From positions 1 to 6,268 of the forward strand of contig PFUQ01000158.1 in the NCBI GenBank assembly GCA_002790175.1: 6,268 nucleotides of DNA. The letters are read 5' to 3'. Positions 4,569 to 6,268 of the stretch are shown here, piece by piece; the first letter of the stretch is position 1; each line of letters begins with the position of its first letter. The stretch comes from Flavobacteriales bacterium CG_4_9_14_3_um_filter_32_8. Lineage in GTDB: Bacteria > Bacteroidota > Bacteroidia > Flavobacteriales_E > Vicingaceae. Under the pieces are notes generated by a model, which worked only from the letters and a program-made list of their open reading frames with translations, searched no databases and was not told where the DNA came from. Both the position numbers and the translations under genes were made by a program.

Positions 4569-5981
4569 TTGAGAAAACACATCCAACACCCTATTTTTAA
4601 TATTATAGCAGAAGCTGCAAATGAAATGCAAATTGATGCTTATGTAATTGGAGGGTTTGTACGAGATATTATTTTAAATCGACCTTGCAAAGACATTGAT
4701 GTGGTAGCTATCGGTTCGGGAATTGATTTGGCACAAAAAGTGGCAAAATTAATTGGACATCATACCAACGTAACAGTTTTTAAAAACTTTGGAACTGCTA
4801 TGTTAAAATACAAAGATTATGAAATTGAATTTGTAGGTGCTCGTAAAGAAAGCTATGATAGAGGTTCCCGAAAACCTGTTGTTGAAAACGGCACATTGGA
4901 AGACGACCAAAATCGAAGAGATTTTACCATTAATGCCCTAGCAATAAGTTTAAACAAAGCAACATTTGGTGAAATACTCGACCCTTTTAAAGGATTAAAA
5001 GACATCGAAAATAAAATTTTAAAAACTCCTTTAGACCCAGCTATTACCTATTCTGACGACCCACTAAGAATGATGCGTGCCATTCGATTTGCTACTCAAC
5101 TTAACTTTACGATTGACAAAGATTCATTAAAAGCAATTACCGAAAATAAAGGACGAATTCTTATCGTTTCTAAAGAGAGAATTAGTGATGAATTGAATAA
5201 AATTATTCTTTCCCCTACCCCTTCAGTTGGTTTCAGACTCTTGTCCGAAACAGGTTTATTAGCCATTATTTTTACCGAATTAAATCACTTAAAAGGCGTT
5301 GATGTGATTAATGGAAAAGGACATAAAGATAATTTTTTTCATACCATAGAAGTATTAGACAACATTTGTGCTAAAACAGATAATTTGTGGTTAAGATGGG
5401 CAGCAATTTTGCATGACATTGCTAAACCAGCAACCAAAAGATTCGAAAAAGGTCATGGGTGGACTTTTCATGGACACGAAGATAAAGGAGCTCAGATGGT
5501 TCCAAAAATTTTTAAAAATTTAAAATTGCCACTAGATGCAAAAATGAAGTATGTTCAAAAATTAGTACTACTCCATTTGCGACCAATTGCATTGATAAAA
5601 GAAATTGTAAGTGATAGTGCTGTTAGGAGATTATTATTTGAAGCAGGAGAAGATATTGATGATTTAATGATATTATGTAGTGCCGACATCACTTCCAAAA
5701 ATCCTGAAAAGGTGAAACGTTATCTCAATAATTATGAAATAGTAAGAAGTAAATTAAAAGAAGTTGAAGAAAAAGATAAACTGAGAAATTGGCAGCCACC
5801 CATCTCTGGAGAGTTGATTATGGAAACATTTAAAATTAAGCCTTGTAGAGAGGTTGGACAAATTAAAGATGCCATTCGAGAAGCAATTTTAGATGGTGAA
5901 TTAGAAAATAATTATAAATCGGCATACCATTTTATGCTAGCTAAAGGAAAAGAACTTAATTTAGTAGCTATCGAAAAATAA
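4569..5981 (+). CDS. cca: CCA-adding tRNA nucleotidyltransferase with HD domain
   Basis: This cytoplasmic enzyme adds or repairs the 3'-CCA end of tRNAs from CTP and ATP without a template. The 470-residue protein has the class II head at about 1-150: GGFVRD (28-33), the metal-binding Asp42 and Asp44 in CKDIDVV, and RRDFTINALAI (116-126). Next come DDPLRMMRAIRFA (163-175) and the neck region. An HD phosphohydrolase domain follows with His258, His282-Asp283 (AAILHDIAKP), the HGHEDKG motif (301-307) and Asp373 in SADITSK. Such fused HD domains occur in many bacterial CCA enzymes and may remove 2',3'-cyclic phosphates. A poly(A) polymerase role cannot be excluded by motif alone. TTG 4569 is taken as the start: a stop lies 12 codons upstream, no ATG is available before codon 20 (4626), and the conserved HPIF segment (7-10) falls before that ATG. 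The next gene follows after 3 bases. Confidence 0.92.
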   Translation: MRKHIQHPIFNIIAEAANEMQIDAYVIGGFVRDIILNRPCKDIDVVAIGSGIDLAQKVAKLIGHHTNVTVFKNFGTAMLKYKDYEIEFVGARKESYDRGSRKPVVENGTLEDDQNRRDFTINALAISLNKATFGEILDPFKGLKDIENKILKTPLDPAITYSDDPLRMMRAIRFATQLNFTIDKDSLKAITENKGRILIVSKERISDELNKIILSPTPSVGFRLLSETGLLAIIFTELNHLKGVDVINGKGHKDNFFHTIEVLDNICAKTDNLWLRWAAILHDIAKPATKRFEKGHGWTFHGHEDKGAQMVPKIFKNLKLPLDAKMKYVQKLVLLHLRPIALIKEIVSDSAVRRLLFEAGEDIDDLMILCSADITSKNPEKVKRYLNNYEIVRSKLKEVEEKDKLRNWQPPISGELIMETFKIKPCREVGQIKDAIREAILDGELENNYKSAYHFMLAKGKELNLVAIEK

Positions 5982-5984
5982 TTA

Positions 5985-6268
5985 ATGAATAATAAAGAAA
6001 TGAACATTTACAAATTTAGGGTAACCATTGAAGACAATAGTGATAAAGTTATTTTTAGAGATATTGAAATAAAAAGCACACAAACCTTTGAAGATTTTCA
6101 TCAAATTATTCTCAAAGCATTTAATTTCGATAATTCTCAAATGGCTTCTTTTTATGTAAGCGATGAAGATTGGAATAAAGCCCAAGAAATTGCTTTATTC
6201 GACATGCAATTAACAGAAGAGGAAGGTCTTAAAGTATTGATTATGAGTGAAACCGAAATTAATACGCA
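5985..6268 (+). CDS. pRiA4b ORF-3-like protein, 5' part
   Basis: Ninety-four codons are visible before the window ends, with no stop. The protein begins MNNKEMNIYKFRVTIED and continues with a VIFRDIEI strand, TFEDFHQIILKAFNFD (34-49), MASFYVSDEDWNKAQEI (53-69) and an acidic stretch ending in VLIMSETE. This pattern fits the plasmid pRiA4b ORF-3-like domain (PRiA4_ORF3; also called IS1096 passenger TnpR-like), common as a stand-alone chromosomal gene in Bacteroidota. Its biochemical role is unknown; despite the name nothing here suggests a mobile element. ATG 5985 is three bases after the cca stop; ATG 6000 is an equally good start, because family members often begin just before IYKFRV and an A-rich tract precedes it. 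Tight spacing suggests cotranscription with cca. Confidence 0.7.
   Translation, partial: MNNKEMNIYKFRVTIEDNSDKVIFRDIEIKSTQTFEDFHQIILKAFNFDNSQMASFYVSDEDWNKAQEIALFDMQLTEEEGLKVLIMSETEINT

Noticed and set aside
5982..6185. Minus-strand 67-codon frame
   Set aside because: It is antisense to the pRiA4b ORF-3-like gene, whose plus-strand frame has clear family motifs.

Overview
The window looks like chromosomal DNA from a member of the Bacteroidota, most likely a flavobacterium-type organism. It is strongly A+T-rich. Most start codons have A-rich upstream sequence with no Shine-Dalgarno (SD) motif. Several starts are preceded by the phylum's -7 promoter box (TAnnTTTG), and the proteins read as typical Flavobacteriia versions of housekeeping enzymes. 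Genus cannot be told from this sequence alone.

Layout. (1) Positions 1-500: a small secreted protein of unknown function (111-431, +). It lies behind a near-consensus sigma-54 (RpoN) promoter at 60-76 and ends at a bidirectional hairpin terminator (451-486). (2) Positions 502-1743 (-): ornithine aminotransferase, rocD. Upstream lies an unusually long, structured leader of about 200 nt (1744-1948). It holds an SD-led 23-codon upstream ORF, a 17-bp direct repeat, two 10-bp inverted repeats, and an 11-nt pairing possibility between the upstream ORF's SD and the loop of the start-proximal hairpin. This is the best candidate here for an undescribed regulatory system. (3) Positions 2000-2428 (-): a small rhodanese-domain lipoprotein, upstream of rocD on the same strand and divergent from the next gene. 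(4) Positions 2487-6268 (+): a run of RNA-maturation genes: a TrmA/RlmD-family RNA uracil-5-methyltransferase that lacks the usual Fe-S cysteines, the threonylcarbamoyl-AMP synthase tsaC, the CCA-adding tRNA nucleotidyltransferase with a C-terminal HD domain, and the 5' part of a pRiA4b ORF-3-like gene running off the edge.

How they fit together. The rightward cluster is about making mature RNA: U5 methylation of rRNA or tRNA, t6A37 synthesis on ANN-decoding tRNAs, and 3'-CCA addition. Promoter boxes before the methyltransferase and before cca suggest two transcription units, with tsaC in the first and the pRiA4b ORF-3-like gene in the second. The leftward genes are metabolic (ornithine to glutamate semialdehyde) and sulfur-transfer-like and are not obviously linked to the cluster. 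No tRNA, rRNA, CRISPR array, insertion sequence or phage gene was seen. Positions 1-59 hold no gene I can support.
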